Shown here: one piece after another, positions 1-9,587 of the stretch
How the letters are laid out: the number at the start of each line of letters is the position of its first letter
How positions within the stretch are numbered: position 1 is the stretch's first letter
Assembly (NCBI GenBank): GCA_946894095.1
Contig: OX335658.1
Span: forward strand, 17,289,001 to 17,353,000
DNA: 64,000 nt
Reading direction: 5' to 3'
DNA from: Incurvaria masculella
Taxonomy: Eukaryota; Arthropoda; Insecta; Lepidoptera; Incurvariidae
Notes under the pieces: generated by a model
What the model saw: only the letters and a program-made list of their open reading frames with translations
What the model was told of the DNA's origin: nothing
Databases searched by the model: none
Made by a program: the position numbers and the translations under genes

Positions 1-60
1 AGTAACTATATGTATGTAGAATCGATCGTGAAGCACCAATGAATTAATAAACGAAAAAAG
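1..60 (+). repeat. Dispersed repeat family Q, copy 1 (partial)
   Basis: This short block resembles sequence at 29440-29530 (minus strand), 39226-39285, 44695-44760 and 57530-57600. All share a core like gtagaatcgaccgtgaagca followed by an A-rich stretch containing attaattaaagaaa. The copy is cut by the window edge. No coding potential or termini can be defined, so the class (SINE, MITE or LINE 3' end) is unknown. Confidence 0.55.
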
Positions 61-530
61 TTTGCAAAATTCAGCGGTATTCCGAATAAAAATGTCACAA
101 AAATCTAATTTAGCTCAATTTCATAAGTATGATGTGGTCGCACCGAAAAAAAAACGCAAAACTGGCCTCCACTGCCAATTCACACTGTAATACATTGGAA
201 TATTTACAAAACACGTTAAACACAAAACATAAATAATAAGCAATAGTACTTGAGAAAAAATATAGGATTCGAAAAAAGGATCAATTTGTCCCCACCAGGG
301 GGCCCATTTAGGTAAGAGCGAGTTCGAGTTCGGGAGTGAGTTAACCTAAAAATAGCTGGGAAATATATTATTATTTAAATAACTTTTATTTATACTTTCA
401 ACTTATTTATGGGACAAACCAGATTTGCACGAAACGAAAATGATGTTCAAGGCATGTGGAAACATGAACTATTCAAAAAAGTGAGTTGATAAAGCAACGA
501 ATTCGAACATACTCTTACCTGAATCGGCCC

Positions 531-744
531 CCAGCAGGCCTATTCCTGGCATTCCGCAATCAGGAATCAGGAATCCTGAGTCTAGAAAACCGCAAAGCGA
601 TTTTCTTGACGAAAATATTCCGGAGCATACTTTTTTAATTAATCAAGGCTTTCCGTTGAAAAACTCGCTTTAAAAATTGCTATAAAAGCTGTTTTCCGCG
701 ACTCAGTATTCCTGATTACTGATTGCCAGGAATAGACCTGCTGG
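531..744. mobile_element. Hairpin MITE with about 55-bp terminal inverted repeats
   Basis: The left end starts CCAGCAGGCCTATTCCTGGC. The right end reads as its reverse complement with a few changes (CCAGCAGGTCTATTCCTGGC). The inverted match continues inward for roughly 55 bases through ATCAGGAAT and CTGAGTC motifs. The roughly 100-bp centre is AT-rich and non-coding. Structure and length fit a non-autonomous DNA transposon. I see no convincing target-site duplication, so the superfamily is not assigned. Confidence 0.7.
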
Positions 745-1609
745 ACGTTCTTGGGTGTTCTGTGGGAATAGACGTAGGGAGACGTCGTCGGCATCTCTTA
801 GTTGAGAGTTCGGCGTGTGCCATACACCGCGCTGCAAATAAAAAAAACTACAGCCCATTTCCCACACCCCTGTGAGCACCAACCTGTACTTAAACCCCGA
901 AACAATAAACTCAAATAATATTGGCCTAAATAAATAAAGCGTTACATTTTATGAGCATGTTTTAAGAAGAGAGCGCTCGGTGGGCGCAGAGTTGCGGATG
1001 GCGGGGGTGCGGCGGGCGGGCGGCGGGGAGGGGGAGGGGGGGAGGGGGGGAGTCTCGGCGGGTCGGGGAAGGGCGCCCCTTCACGGTATTTTGTTGGTGC
1101 TTTAACATCTAAGGAATGGCCAAAAATCTTACTGGAGACATATCTTTGAAAATAATTCAAACGGCTCAGCGAGATGAAAATAATATCTTATAATTTTTAT
1201 GTGCATGTCGGAAGCTTTATATTCGCCTCGGCGTTTAATTTTGGTTTTAAATCTTCATAGTGCTCGGTTTTTCAATGAAAGGAAATAATGTAACTAATAC
1301 TTTTTCAAGGAATGTGATGTGCGTGTGCAAGGACACATTCGTTGAAATAAGGAACGTACCTACATCGTACGAATAAGTATATTTACTTAATCATTTTTCG
1401 CCTACTAGAAAACCCATACTATGAGTAAATGTGTTAGTAGGTATCTAATAACACAAATACATTATTTGGGTTTTGACAGATATTTGGTAACGTAACTTAA
1501 AAGGTTTGTTGAAATAACAGCCAGTCAGAGATAATAATGTGGTTGTCAATGTTCAATGTTTGCATTGGAATCATCGAAAGAATAATACCAGTATAAATTA
1601 TATTAATTT
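745..1609. other. Non-coding AT-rich sequence with a G-run
   Basis: No supported gene. The interval contains a GC-rich island at about 995-1080 with an exceptional G-run (separate entry), and otherwise AT-rich unique-looking DNA. A proline-rich 72-codon open frame on the minus strand over the G-run is a composition artefact and is not called. Confidence 0.5.
1025..1050 (+). other. G-quadruplex-forming motif
   Basis: Four runs of G (4, 4, 7 and 7) are separated by single A residues, followed by further GGG and GGGG runs to about 1072. Runs of at least three G with one-base loops are the most stable quadruplex class known in vitro. Whether it folds or acts in vivo cannot be seen from sequence. 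Confidence 0.75.
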
Positions 1610-1623
1610 ACCTATTTATTTCG
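1610..1623. repeat. Target-site duplication, left copy (14 bp)
   Basis: ACCTATTTATTTCG here is repeated exactly at 2626-2639. The two copies bracket an RTE-type LINE insertion that ends in a CTGACTGACTG tail, as expected for target-primed reverse transcription. Confidence 0.75.
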
Positions 1624-2625
1624 TCTCTTCGGCTGACGTGATAGACTAGGAGGTCGCGACTAAAATGGGAACGATAACATAAATGGCTGAAACTGGGCTC
1701 ACAGGATAAAGACCAACCCTATGAAGCTAAATGTGTCAGTCTGCCTGTTCCAAGTGGTTGCGTTACGCATATAAGGCACCTTAAATATTAGTTATGGTGA
1801 TAAAAAATATATATGGTAAAATAAATGGATGCAAATGACGAAGCATGAAAGTATCAGTGCATACTTGGTTAGCAATACAAAAACTGAACAAATTTTTGCT
1901 TGCATTTCGTAGTTATAGGCGATTTAGGTTACAGATATATCTTTAGGTATATCACATAAATTTACATAAATTTAATTTAAAAATCGACCGGTTATTGTTC
2001 CATAATTAATAGGTATCAATCTTTCTAGACAATCAGTATATTAATCAGCAGGTACATACCAACATCTATTTTAAATAGCCAATCTAGATAACGCTACCAC
2101 TTGGCGCAGGCAGACCGACATATTTAGCATCAGAGTGTTGGTCTCTAACATGTGAACCCAAATTCAGCCATTTACATTATCGTGACCAAAAATGTCGTGA
2201 CCTCCCGGAATATGACCAGCCCACTGGCATTTGAGCTAAGCCAGCCGGTGTCCAAAATCGACTACTTTGGTACGTCGGCGGATTGCCTCGTTACGCACCA
2301 TATCCCGTAGCGATATTCCCAGCATGGCTCGCTCCATTGCTTGCTGGGCAATTTTCAACCTTTGGACAACGGCGACCGTCAGAGTCCAACCCTCACACCA
2401 GTACGTCATAATCGGGAGGACGTATTGGTCATAAAATGGACCGTTGGAGTAACCGTGACCTGCACTGGCGGCCGTGGACAGGAAACCGGAGTGTAGGCAG
2501 ACCGGTGGTGGGACGATGACATCAAGTGCGTCGGCTGAAAGCAGAGATTCCGTTGCGCTAATGGCCGGGAGGACTCGAGAATTGGAGAGGCATATTTGGC
2601 ATTATAGAGGCACGCTGACTGACTG
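1624..2625 (+). mobile_element. RTE LINE 3' fragment with 5' inversion, carrying a nested TIR element
   Basis: The distal part (about 2445-2625) is the RTE 3' coding end in sense orientation and finishes in ctgactgactg. The proximal part (1624-1640 and about 2204-2440) is the adjacent upstream piece of the same element in antisense. Both match the better copy at 9588-10061. The antisense part begins at nearly the same element position where the sense part starts, which is the arrangement produced by twin priming. A TIR element at about 1641-2203 splits the inverted part. The coding sequence is broken by indels; this is a dead 5'-truncated copy. Confidence 0.75.
1641..2203. mobile_element. TIR element nested in the inverted RTE copy
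   Basis: The left end contains GGAGGTCGCGAC followed by TAAAATGGGAACGATAA. The right end, reverse-complemented, contains GGAGGTCACGACATTTTTGG followed by TCACGATAATG, giving terminal inverted repeats of about 30 bp at roughly 75% identity. RTE sequence resumes on both sides (gacgtga before, tgaccagccc after), suggesting a 3-bp TGA duplication. The interior has no long reading frame. A non-autonomous DNA transposon is likely; the superfamily is not determined. Confidence 0.55.
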
Positions 2626-2639
2626 ACCTATTTATTTCG
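2626..2639. repeat. Target-site duplication, right copy (14 bp)
   Basis: Exact second copy of the 14-mer at 1610-1623, immediately after the ctgactgactg tail of the RTE fragment. Confidence 0.75.
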
Positions 2640-4080
2640 AATAAGATCTAATTGTGTTGGTCAAGAACTCTGAGTGTGTAAAACACATCGAATAAAGGAA
2701 ATACAGACACTCAAACTGAATTATATTTTCATTGTACCGCCTCATGGCATCTACTTCGTATGAGATGAGCATCTAGCAAAGATATTTGGCTTCAATTTCC
2801 AGATACACATATAACCATTTAAAAAAATATCGATCAATAAGAAAACTAATATTCTTTCATACAATTTATGAAAGCACCACTCCTGAGATATACCCTACTG
2901 ATGAAAAAAATATTTATTCAAATCGGTTGACAATTTATGAAGATATCAAGAAAATACTTGCAAATATAAACATACAGACGAATTGAGAAACTCCTCCTTA
3001 TTTGAAGTCGTACATAAAAAAACATTTATGGTAATCGTTTAAAAATACAACATTCAAAATAAGCTCCTTTTACTTTTCTGTAGACATTATGAATAATCTC
3101 ATAAAACTAATAAATCTATATAAAGGTTATCAATTAGTTAGTTAACACTTTTAAATACTTTGTAACATTTTAATAATCAAAAGCTGTTTCGAATCTGAAT
3201 ATTATGATATCTTGTTTCGATTATTTCCCGAAAAGTGCTAGGAACACTCACTGTATTGCCACGCTGGATGTCAAGCATATAATTTTGAACCTAAAACATA
3301 TGCCAAATTGAATGATGACTTGCTGTAAAAGCCAAAGATCTCGACAGAAATAGCAATAAACTCAAAATTTAAACTTATTGCAAGTAATTAATTTGCTTGA
3401 AGCTAGCAGACGTTTGCTTTAGATGTTTTCTTCATACATACCTTATACAACGTATTGGAGGTGTTCTACTTAAAATGTTAGTTTTCACATTGCAAAGCCT
3501 TCTTCTATCGATAAATTCTACCGTTACTTCAAAAATGAGCGAAACGCTCAGTAAATTTATCTCCTAGAATTACGTTCGAAAAGTTCATAAAATAATTTGT
3601 ATGAAACGTTAAAGAAAATTATGGCGAGATAATCCTGGATAAAATATAAAAAATATATTCTCTTTTGGCACAAAAACTACCATGCACGTGTGAAAAGCAG
3701 TGGTGCGAGAAAACCTCCTGTAAAAGGCAAAACACACGATGTGAGGTCATTTATGTAACTATAAAGACAAACAACCCAGCATAACGGCTCATTTCCTGTG
3801 CACTGGAAACATATTAATCATTAACCTCGTTACACACGTAAATGTTGTGATTAGGCGTCCCGCGGGCGCGTGGGACTCACCCTGCCTCCTCCCCGACCTG
3901 GACAAAGCCTGTGCTACACAAGTGTTTACTTTTATCACTGTATGCCGATACAGCCGGGAGCTATCCCCACTTATACAGCTGCTATAAGCTTTATCATTTC
4001 GACGCGCACTATTCTCGAATGATCATTGGGAATGTTCAAACCGAAGGAAATATCGCACGTCACCAGGGAATACACTGAGT
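2640..4080. other. Non-coding interval
   Basis: AT-rich DNA with one 66-codon open frame at 2786-2986 that matches nothing I recognise and has no supporting context. GC content rises from about 3850 (gcgtcccgcgggcgcgtggg), leading into the CpG-rich candidate promoter. No repeat structure seen. Confidence 0.4.
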
Positions 4081-4084
4081 TTAC

Positions 4085-4160
4085 AAGATGGCTGTGTGCG
4101 TAAAGGCGGCTAGCCGTTGCGGAGTGGAGCGCCGCGGCAATGCGAGTTTCCAGTCAGTGC
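4085..4160 (+). promoter_or_regulatory. Candidate CpG-rich promoter with an arthropod initiator
   Basis: A GC- and CpG-rich block (ggcggctagccgttgcgg, ggagcgccgcggcaa) ends in CAGTCAGTGCGC at 4151-4162. TCAGT matches the arthropod initiator consensus, with the presumed start at A4156. No TATA box is obvious upstream, and I see no clear downstream promoter element. The call depends on the downstream splice donor at 4448 and is an inference from sequence alone. Confidence 0.4.
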
Positions 4161-4447
4161 GCTACAACAGCTCGTAGCACCGCTACGCGTCTCCGGGCGA
4201 GGTTCGCTCCGTAGAGCTTCTACGCGGTTCCATTTTTATTGTTTGCATTTCGAATGCATTACGAAGTGAGGAGGAAACATTTGTGCAACTTTTCCGTGTG
4301 AATTGTGAAATATTTAACCGTTTAATAGGAGTGAATATTTAGGTTGATTGTAAAATGAGAGTTTTGTTGAAATGTGTGAGCGAGCGCGGAAGCTGGGATT
4401 AATTTCAGTTTGTTTTAATTAAGTGAAAAGCTGAGGTGAACAATGAG
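4156..4447 (+). other. Candidate 5' exon (mostly 5' UTR) ending at a splice donor
   Basis: From the initiator-like TCAGT, about 290 bases run to gtgaacaATGAG followed by gtaagaaa. AG|GTAAGA is a near-perfect 5' splice site at 4447/4448. The last ATG (4443-4445) sits two bases before the junction in a good context (aaca before ATG), so only Met plus two bases would be encoded here, typical of a long-intron insect gene with a UTR first exon. A 15-codon upstream frame begins at 4354 and stops before the final ATG. No downstream coding exon is recognisable in the window, so the gene identity is unknown. Confidence 0.4.
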
Positions 4448-4459
4448 GTAAGAAAATTA

Positions 4460-5787
4460 TGAATTCTGACAATTTCTCAGACTTTGCGGTTTATGAATAA
4501 TGACATAAGAAGCTTGGAGAACAAGAAGATTTGAATAAATAAATTAAAAAAACAATTCAACTCGGATAATTTTATATTTACAGTATATTTTGTTTTTGTT
4601 TTATTTGTGAAATCTGTATATTTACATGAAAGATGTAAATTTATTTAAATTTTTGTGTGCATTGCAATTTTTATTGATACTTTTATTAGACTAGTGAAAT
4701 ATCAGGCGTCTAAAAAGGCACTCTAAGTATAAATTCGATTTTACGTCCGATTCGAGAAGTGTCATTTTGATGCTATTATATTAAACTAATAAATAATACT
4801 GCATAAACGACCATTATCTATGCCGTGGCCTATCCGACTGCTTCATCTTTATTAATTTATAGATAAATGTAATACTTCGTGGACAGTTTGCTTTAAGTTA
4901 TGAGCGTTTTGCTGAAATTAACACTTAATGTTTCATTTTTCTGAGAATAACGAAAATAGTTAATTTACTTTTAACTTACATTTGTATTGAATATCAATAT
5001 TTATAGAAGTTTGGTTATTTTTTAATGTAATAAGGAGCAAGAAAGACAGTAGTTTTTCGATTAACTGGTGACGCAATATTGGAAAGAGTTCTTATTTCTG
5101 GGAATGCATTTGTAATATCACACATTTTACATGATTTTCATGCAACAGAACCTATTTTTAAAAAGTTTTTTTTTATTTACTAGCAAAAATTGAATATATA
5201 TTTCCTTAATAAAATAGTGAAATACTGAAATGAATAGAAATTAGTATAAAACTTGTCATTCCTTGATTGACAATTTTACATTGAAAGCGATTGTAACAAC
5301 CCAGGGGGCTAAATCTAGTTAGGCTAAGTTAAGTTGTTGTGCAATACCTAAAAAGAGGACTTACAATTCTAAACCAAAAAATAACAACAATACTAATTGA
5401 AAACACACATTTACATTTCTGATGAAATATAATGACGTGCAAAACAGATGAAGTATTAGAGTAACACACATTACTGTAAATTCTTGTTAGTCTATGCTAG
5501 GTTCATTTATAATTTATTTCGAAACGTGATTTGGAATGAACAAAAAACATTCATCCATTTGAGATTCAAGAACCAAATATCTGGGCTTATTGTTTCCAAG
5601 CATCTGATTTTTAAAGCCTAGATCGATTGACCAGCTTATTACTGTGCCATCTTCAATTACTGGAGCTTAGAAAAGCTGAAATAGGTTTTTTTGTCTTTCA
5701 GGAGGATTTATATTCATTAAATTAGATTTAAAGATAACTTAAACTTTTAAACTAAATAAAAAGTATAATGTTCATACTCAGATGTCA
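4460..5787. other. AT-rich non-coding interval (possible first intron)
   Basis: No recognisable genes, repeats with defined ends, or long reading frames. If the 4156-4447 exon is real, this is intron sequence. Confidence 0.4.
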
Positions 5788-6094
5788 ATGCTAGGACTAG
5801 CCAACTACTCGCGCCATACAAATGCACTTTTTAACAAATGTAATAATATGTAGTGAAACGATTCAGCAAATCCAAATAGAACTCCAGACTGATAATGGAT
5901 TGTTAATATTTTTTTATTCCATCATTTATTTAAATAATAATAAAAATGTTGATTTTTCTCATTAGAAATCTGAAAGTAATTCGATTTCTAGACAAGGAAT
6001 CATATATTGTAAGGATGACACTTATAATCGTCAGACTTAGTTAGTTAACTTGGGGTGCCTCGTCTAATTTTGCGATTTGGCTAGTACCAGGCCC
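5788..6094 (+). mobile_element. MITE-2 family copy C (TTAA-flanked)
   Basis: About 307 bp, homologous to the intact 472-bp copy at 22121-22592. The shared left end is ctaggactagccaactactc and the shared right end is ggctagtaccaggccc, followed by TTAA at 6095-6098. The leftmost bases are eroded (caatgctagg instead of ttaaggcgctagg). It lacks the internal segment found at about 22340-22470 of the longer copy. Non-coding. Confidence 0.75.
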
Positions 6095-6189
6095 TTAAGG
6101 ATTGTTTTTGATGTACAACAATAATTGCGCCAGAATGTACTCGGGGAAAATACGAAATATTTCTCAAAAATTATGCACATTAAATACGG

Positions 6190-6231
6190 ACGGACTTAGC
6201 TCTTAGTTGATTAACTGAGAGCTAAGTCCGT
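6190..6231. repeat. Near-perfect palindrome (19-bp arms, 4-bp loop)
   Basis: The arm acggacttagctcttagtt and the arm aactgagagctaagtccgt are reverse complements except for one pair, around a GATT loop. The arm contains a motif (gctcttagttgact-like) that also occurs unpaired near 8180 and 9280, so this looks like a fold-back of a dispersed repeat. Confidence 0.7.
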
Positions 6232-6399
6232 ACGTTTTAGTTATTTTCATAACTTAAGTTGTAGCCATGATACACGCCTTATTGTATTTTTACATACATT
6301 TTAAGACGTATATATCATGGATATAAGTACAGATATCAAAACAATCAAATTTAACCGACGTTGCTCTCATTTTATTTATTTAAATATCTTAATTCAATT

Positions 6400-6465
6400 G
6401 AGGAAACAGGCACGAGCCATGGCATGGGACCTGATCACCTCATTATCCTCTTAAGCAGATGAATT
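6400..6465 (+). repeat. Dispersed repeat fragment (gaggaaacaggcacg family)
   Basis: Contains tgaggaaacaggcacg and, further on, attatcctcttaa. The same order (gaggaaacaggcacg followed by cattttcctcttag) occurs at 9322-9372, and a related gaaacaggcacg motif is present in antisense near 8120-8135. Short, non-coding, class unknown. Confidence 0.45.
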
Positions 6466-6584
6466 GTACATAGGTGCCTGAAAGTGTGTAGCGTTGGAAT
6501 ATATCAACGGTGTTTACTTAAAAGGAGTTTTTTATGTTAAAATATGTATATGGATCTTAACAAAAATCTTTAATATGGACCTCT

Positions 6585-6972
6585 GTCAGCCTCAGTGGCC
6601 CAGTGGCGCGACACTTCGGCGATCGCTCTCCGAAGTTAAGCAACGCTGGGTCCGGTCTGGTCTTGGATGGGTGACCATTCGACCGTTGAGAGAGGCTGGC
6701 CGTGGTTCGGATTCCACGTTAAGATGTAGGTCTCCCTTCCTTACTTACTAGGTGGTAGGGTTTATCCCGCCCGGGTTGGTACCATCGCATTGGATGAACG
6801 ATGGTCGAAGCGGCAATGAAAATTGTCCGTGTTTTCCATCCAGTTCAATGTAGCCGTGCAATATAAGGAAGGTCCTGGAATGGCACCTAGTTCCCATGTG
6901 GTGTGTTGGGCTAATACCATGACAGAACTTGTGCTATTAGCCATCCATGTCCAGTCACATAAAAAAAAAAAC
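6585..6972 (+). mobile_element. 5S-rRNA-headed SINE, copy 1
   Basis: The head (about 6600-6690) reads as a degenerate 5S rRNA: gatcgctctccgaagttaag followed by caacgctgggtccggtctgg and tcttggatgggtgacc, covering the internal-promoter half of 5S. The body (ccgtggttcggattccacg, ggttggtaccatcgcattgg, ccagttcaatgtagccgtgc) is shared with the tRNA-headed SINEs in this window. It ends attagccatccatgtccagt plus an A-run at about 6961-6971. 5S-derived SINEs are known as the SINE3 class; transcription would use the internal pol III promoter. Non-coding and mobilised in trans by a LINE. Confidence 0.85.
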
Positions 6973-7147
6973 CAATAGGCGAATTTTACTTTCAATCGGT
7001 TTTGATTTTTTTAAATATTTTTTATGATTTTACAATATAATATCATATGATTACATAAATGTGATTGGGTTAAGGATTTTTTAGATATGGTCATAAAACG
7101 TCATAATGCTGAATTGAGATCAGCTACAAATAGGCCAAAACCACTTT

Positions 7148-7250
7148 TGCGTAGAAAAGAAAAAAACCGGCCAAGTGCGAGTCGGACTCGCACACGAAGG
7201 GTTCCGTACCATCAACACCAAAAAATCATGTATTTTCACTTTATTTAATT
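7148..7250 (+). repeat. Repeat family R (ggttccgtacc), copy 1, 5' part only
   Basis: Begins with aaaaccggccaagtgcgagt and continues cggactcgcacacgaagggttccgtaccatc, matching the full copy at 56708-57061. It departs from the family after about 7220, so it is truncated. The family is non-coding and carries an internal (GGAC)n tract in full copies. Confidence 0.7.
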
Positions 7251-8215
7251 TAGTAAGTAAAACCATTAGACGTAACAATAATACCCTCAAGTCGCTCGCA
7301 ACTATTTTATAAATCGGTAACTTTAACAATTAATTCAACGAAAAGTTAAAGTACTCGAAAGATTAAAAGTTCTAATTTAATTCTGCGTAACTATAATTAA
7401 TTTCAAACCAAAAGTCTGTAAGCTCCGTAATTGGATGCCCGCTGCCAATCGTGGGTGAGTCCACGCGACGCGAGCACGGCCTAATATCGAAGTTCGCGTG
7501 ACGAGATGTTAGGTTAGGTTTGTTTACATTAAGTATATGTGAGTTGACTTACTGCCATAAGAGTGGTTGAACTTTAAAGATAGTGTATAGTTGCTAATAG
7601 CAATGAGTGTGAGTATGTATATTTATTACGGCTGCCGGTGAAGTTTATTGTCGGATTTTATTCGTCCGCAGTAGTGAACAGTCTTGTAAATGCACGTATT
7701 CAATAATGTATATACTGTACAGTAAAATAAACCAATAATCAAGAGAACCGGAAAACTTCCAAATGTATGCAATATGCAATGTGCGATATGAATTTAATAA
7801 TTATTTTTTTAAAACAACTCTAATTTTACAAATGGAAACTCACTATTATGCTTTTTAAATAAAATTATGTGAATCTGAATCTACATTTTATGTATAACAT
7901 TGATATTTGTTTCCATTTTTATACAAAATGAAGCATAAAAGATGAAACCTTCTATTAACAAGTCCTCACTACCCGAGGTAATATCAAACTAAAAAATAAA
8001 CTGGCCTCACACATGTGGAAACAACTTGTCATGGATATTTTCTGAATTGGTGGAAAATTAAACACATTTTAAATGAAATAAGTGGATAATTAGGTTCAAA
8101 AGTTCCATACAATGGTGCGTGCCTGTTTCTTTAATCAAATAGTACATATTTTTCTGTAATTTTGCACATTAAATAAGTCAACTAAGAGCTACGTCTGAAA
8201 GTCTTTGTTTTTTTC
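7251..8215. other. Non-coding interval
   Basis: AT-rich DNA without supported genes. A short ttaggttagg is present at about 7510, and a fragment of the gaggaaacaggcacg repeat lies in antisense around 8120-8215. Nothing else with defined ends is seen. Confidence 0.4.
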
Positions 8216-8219
8216 ATAA

Positions 8220-8761
8220 GGTGGCCTTTCCCGGCGGGACTAACTCATTAGCGAGCACGGTACAAAACCGTGCTATTGCGCTCTGGGACCTTCTCTGTTT
8301 CGAAGAAAAAAGACAGGTTCCGTGATGAGGCGGATGCAACATGTCCACAAAGCAGACAATGCGCTACGTGTTTGATTTGGTAAGATTTTCTAATTTTTTT
8401 ATTTCAAAACGACTTATAGCTAAAGGCAAATCACGACCGCTGTAGTCAATAATCAAACAAAAACCAAATTGACTATACATTTTGATGAAACAAGCTAGAT
8501 CTGATGACTATTCTTTTTAAGATGATATTATTTTAATCGTTCAGTAGTCCACTTCCAAAGTTATTATATAAAACGCGCGAAAAATTCGTACTTTAGTAAC
8601 CTTATAACTTAGGGACCAAACACTATTTTAAAATGCCAATGGTTATCAGACATCTAGTTTGATCAAATAAAGCTGTTTTGAGTATAATTTTGGATCCCTG
8701 AGAAGAATGCGCATGATCTTCTTTCCACGTTTGTGTGGGGAGTTGAGCGGGAAGGCCCACC
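8220..8761 (+). mobile_element. MITE-1 family copy 1 (542 bp, TTAA-type)
   Basis: The left end is ggtggcctttcccggcggga; the right end is gagcgggaaggcccacc. TTAA follows at 8762-8765, and a decayed ATAA precedes at 8216-8219. It is the same length (542 bp) as copy 2 at 10066-10607 and shares its internal blocks (catgtccacaaagcagacaa, aaaacgacttatagctaaa, ttctttccacgtttg). TTAA target duplication is characteristic of the piggyBac superfamily, although these ends do not start with the usual CCC. No transposase is encoded. Confidence 0.85.
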
Positions 8762-8828
8762 TTAATAAAATAAGTTGTATGTATGATATACGCCTTTCCA
8801 TATTTGTGTAGACATTTTTAGAAGCGTA

Positions 8829-9237
8829 TTTTTTTTTTATGCGACCTGACATGGATGGCTAATAACACACAACTATCGTTATGGTATTAGCCCAATACAC
8901 CACATTCCCGAAGGAATTAGATGCCATGCCAGGACCTTCCCTTTATGAGCACGGCTACATTGAACTGGATGGAAAACACGGACAATTTTTCATTGCCGCT
9001 TCGACCATCTTTTCATCCAATGCGATGGTACCAACCCGGGCAGGCTTAAACCCTACCACCTAGTAGGGGAAGGGGACCTACAGTTTTACATTAGTTCCGA
9101 ACCATTGAGCAGCTCGCATTCATGACGAAATGCACGTATCAAACTCGGAAAGAGAAAGACAGTGGTGCAAGTCGGAATTGAACCCAGGCCTCTGGTACGC
9201 TAGTCCAGTCCCCGCGCCACTAGGCTACGAGCCGCTC
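8829..9237 (-). mobile_element. tRNA-headed SINE, copy 1
   Basis: Read on the minus strand, the head is a tRNA-like pol III promoter: A box tagcctagtggcg and B box gggttcaattccg. The body is shared with the 5S-headed SINEs, and it ends attagccatccatgtcaggt plus an A-run (the T-run at 8829-8838 on the plus strand). It sits about 70 bp from MITE-1 copy 1. It is near full length, with the same layout as the copy at 36038-36447. Confidence 0.85.
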
Positions 9238-9445
9238 AATATAATGAATTAAGTTAAATGAACAAAAAACACGTATAATCGTAGCTCTAAGTTGACTTAT
9301 TCCATGTGCAACATTTTTCAGTGAGGAAACAGGCACGCATTAAATTTAATCAACTCATTTTCCTCTTAGCTGTAGAAATGCTGTAAGAGAAGAGAAAGAA
9401 GGCTCTTGAAATCTCCAGAACACTAAATTGTTTTGTGGACCTATA
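9238..9445. repeat. Dispersed repeat fragment between SINE and RTE tail
   Basis: Contains gaggaaacaggcacgcatta and cattttcctcttag, matching 6400-6465 in order, and gtagctctaagttgactta, related to the palindrome at 6190-6231. Non-coding; family termini cannot be set. Confidence 0.4.
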
Positions 9446-9587
9446 CAGTCAGTCAGTCAGTCAGTCAGTCAGTCAGTCAGTCAGTCAGTCAGTCAGTCAG
9501 TCAGTCAGTCAGTCAGTCAGTCAGTCAGTCAGTCAGTCAGTCAGTCAGTCAGTCAGTCAGTCAGTCAGTCAGTCAGTCAGTCAGTAC
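9446..9587. repeat. (CAGT)n microsatellite, about 35 units
   Basis: An uninterrupted 142-bp tetranucleotide array. It abuts the 3' end of the RTE fragment that follows on the minus strand (tggacgcaaacacgc then ACTG repeats), so it is the LINE's own 3' tail in expanded form. Two other RTE 3' ends in the window carry only about 2.5 units (2614-2625 and 19592-19601). The long serine/valine/glutamine open frames across it are an artefact. Confidence 0.9.

Noticed and set aside
942..1160. Proline-rich 72-residue ORF on the minus strand
   Set aside because: Produced by the G-run composition; no homology, start context or neighbouring exons.
6600..6690. A 5S rRNA gene
   Set aside because: Only the internal-promoter half resembles 5S, and it is fused to a SINE body and A-tail; two further copies have the same structure.
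8881..9063. 60-residue conserved small protein (also at 36091-36273 and, in a variant, 60805-61008)
   Set aside because: The similarity among these frames comes from the SINE body being repeated, not from selection on a peptide.
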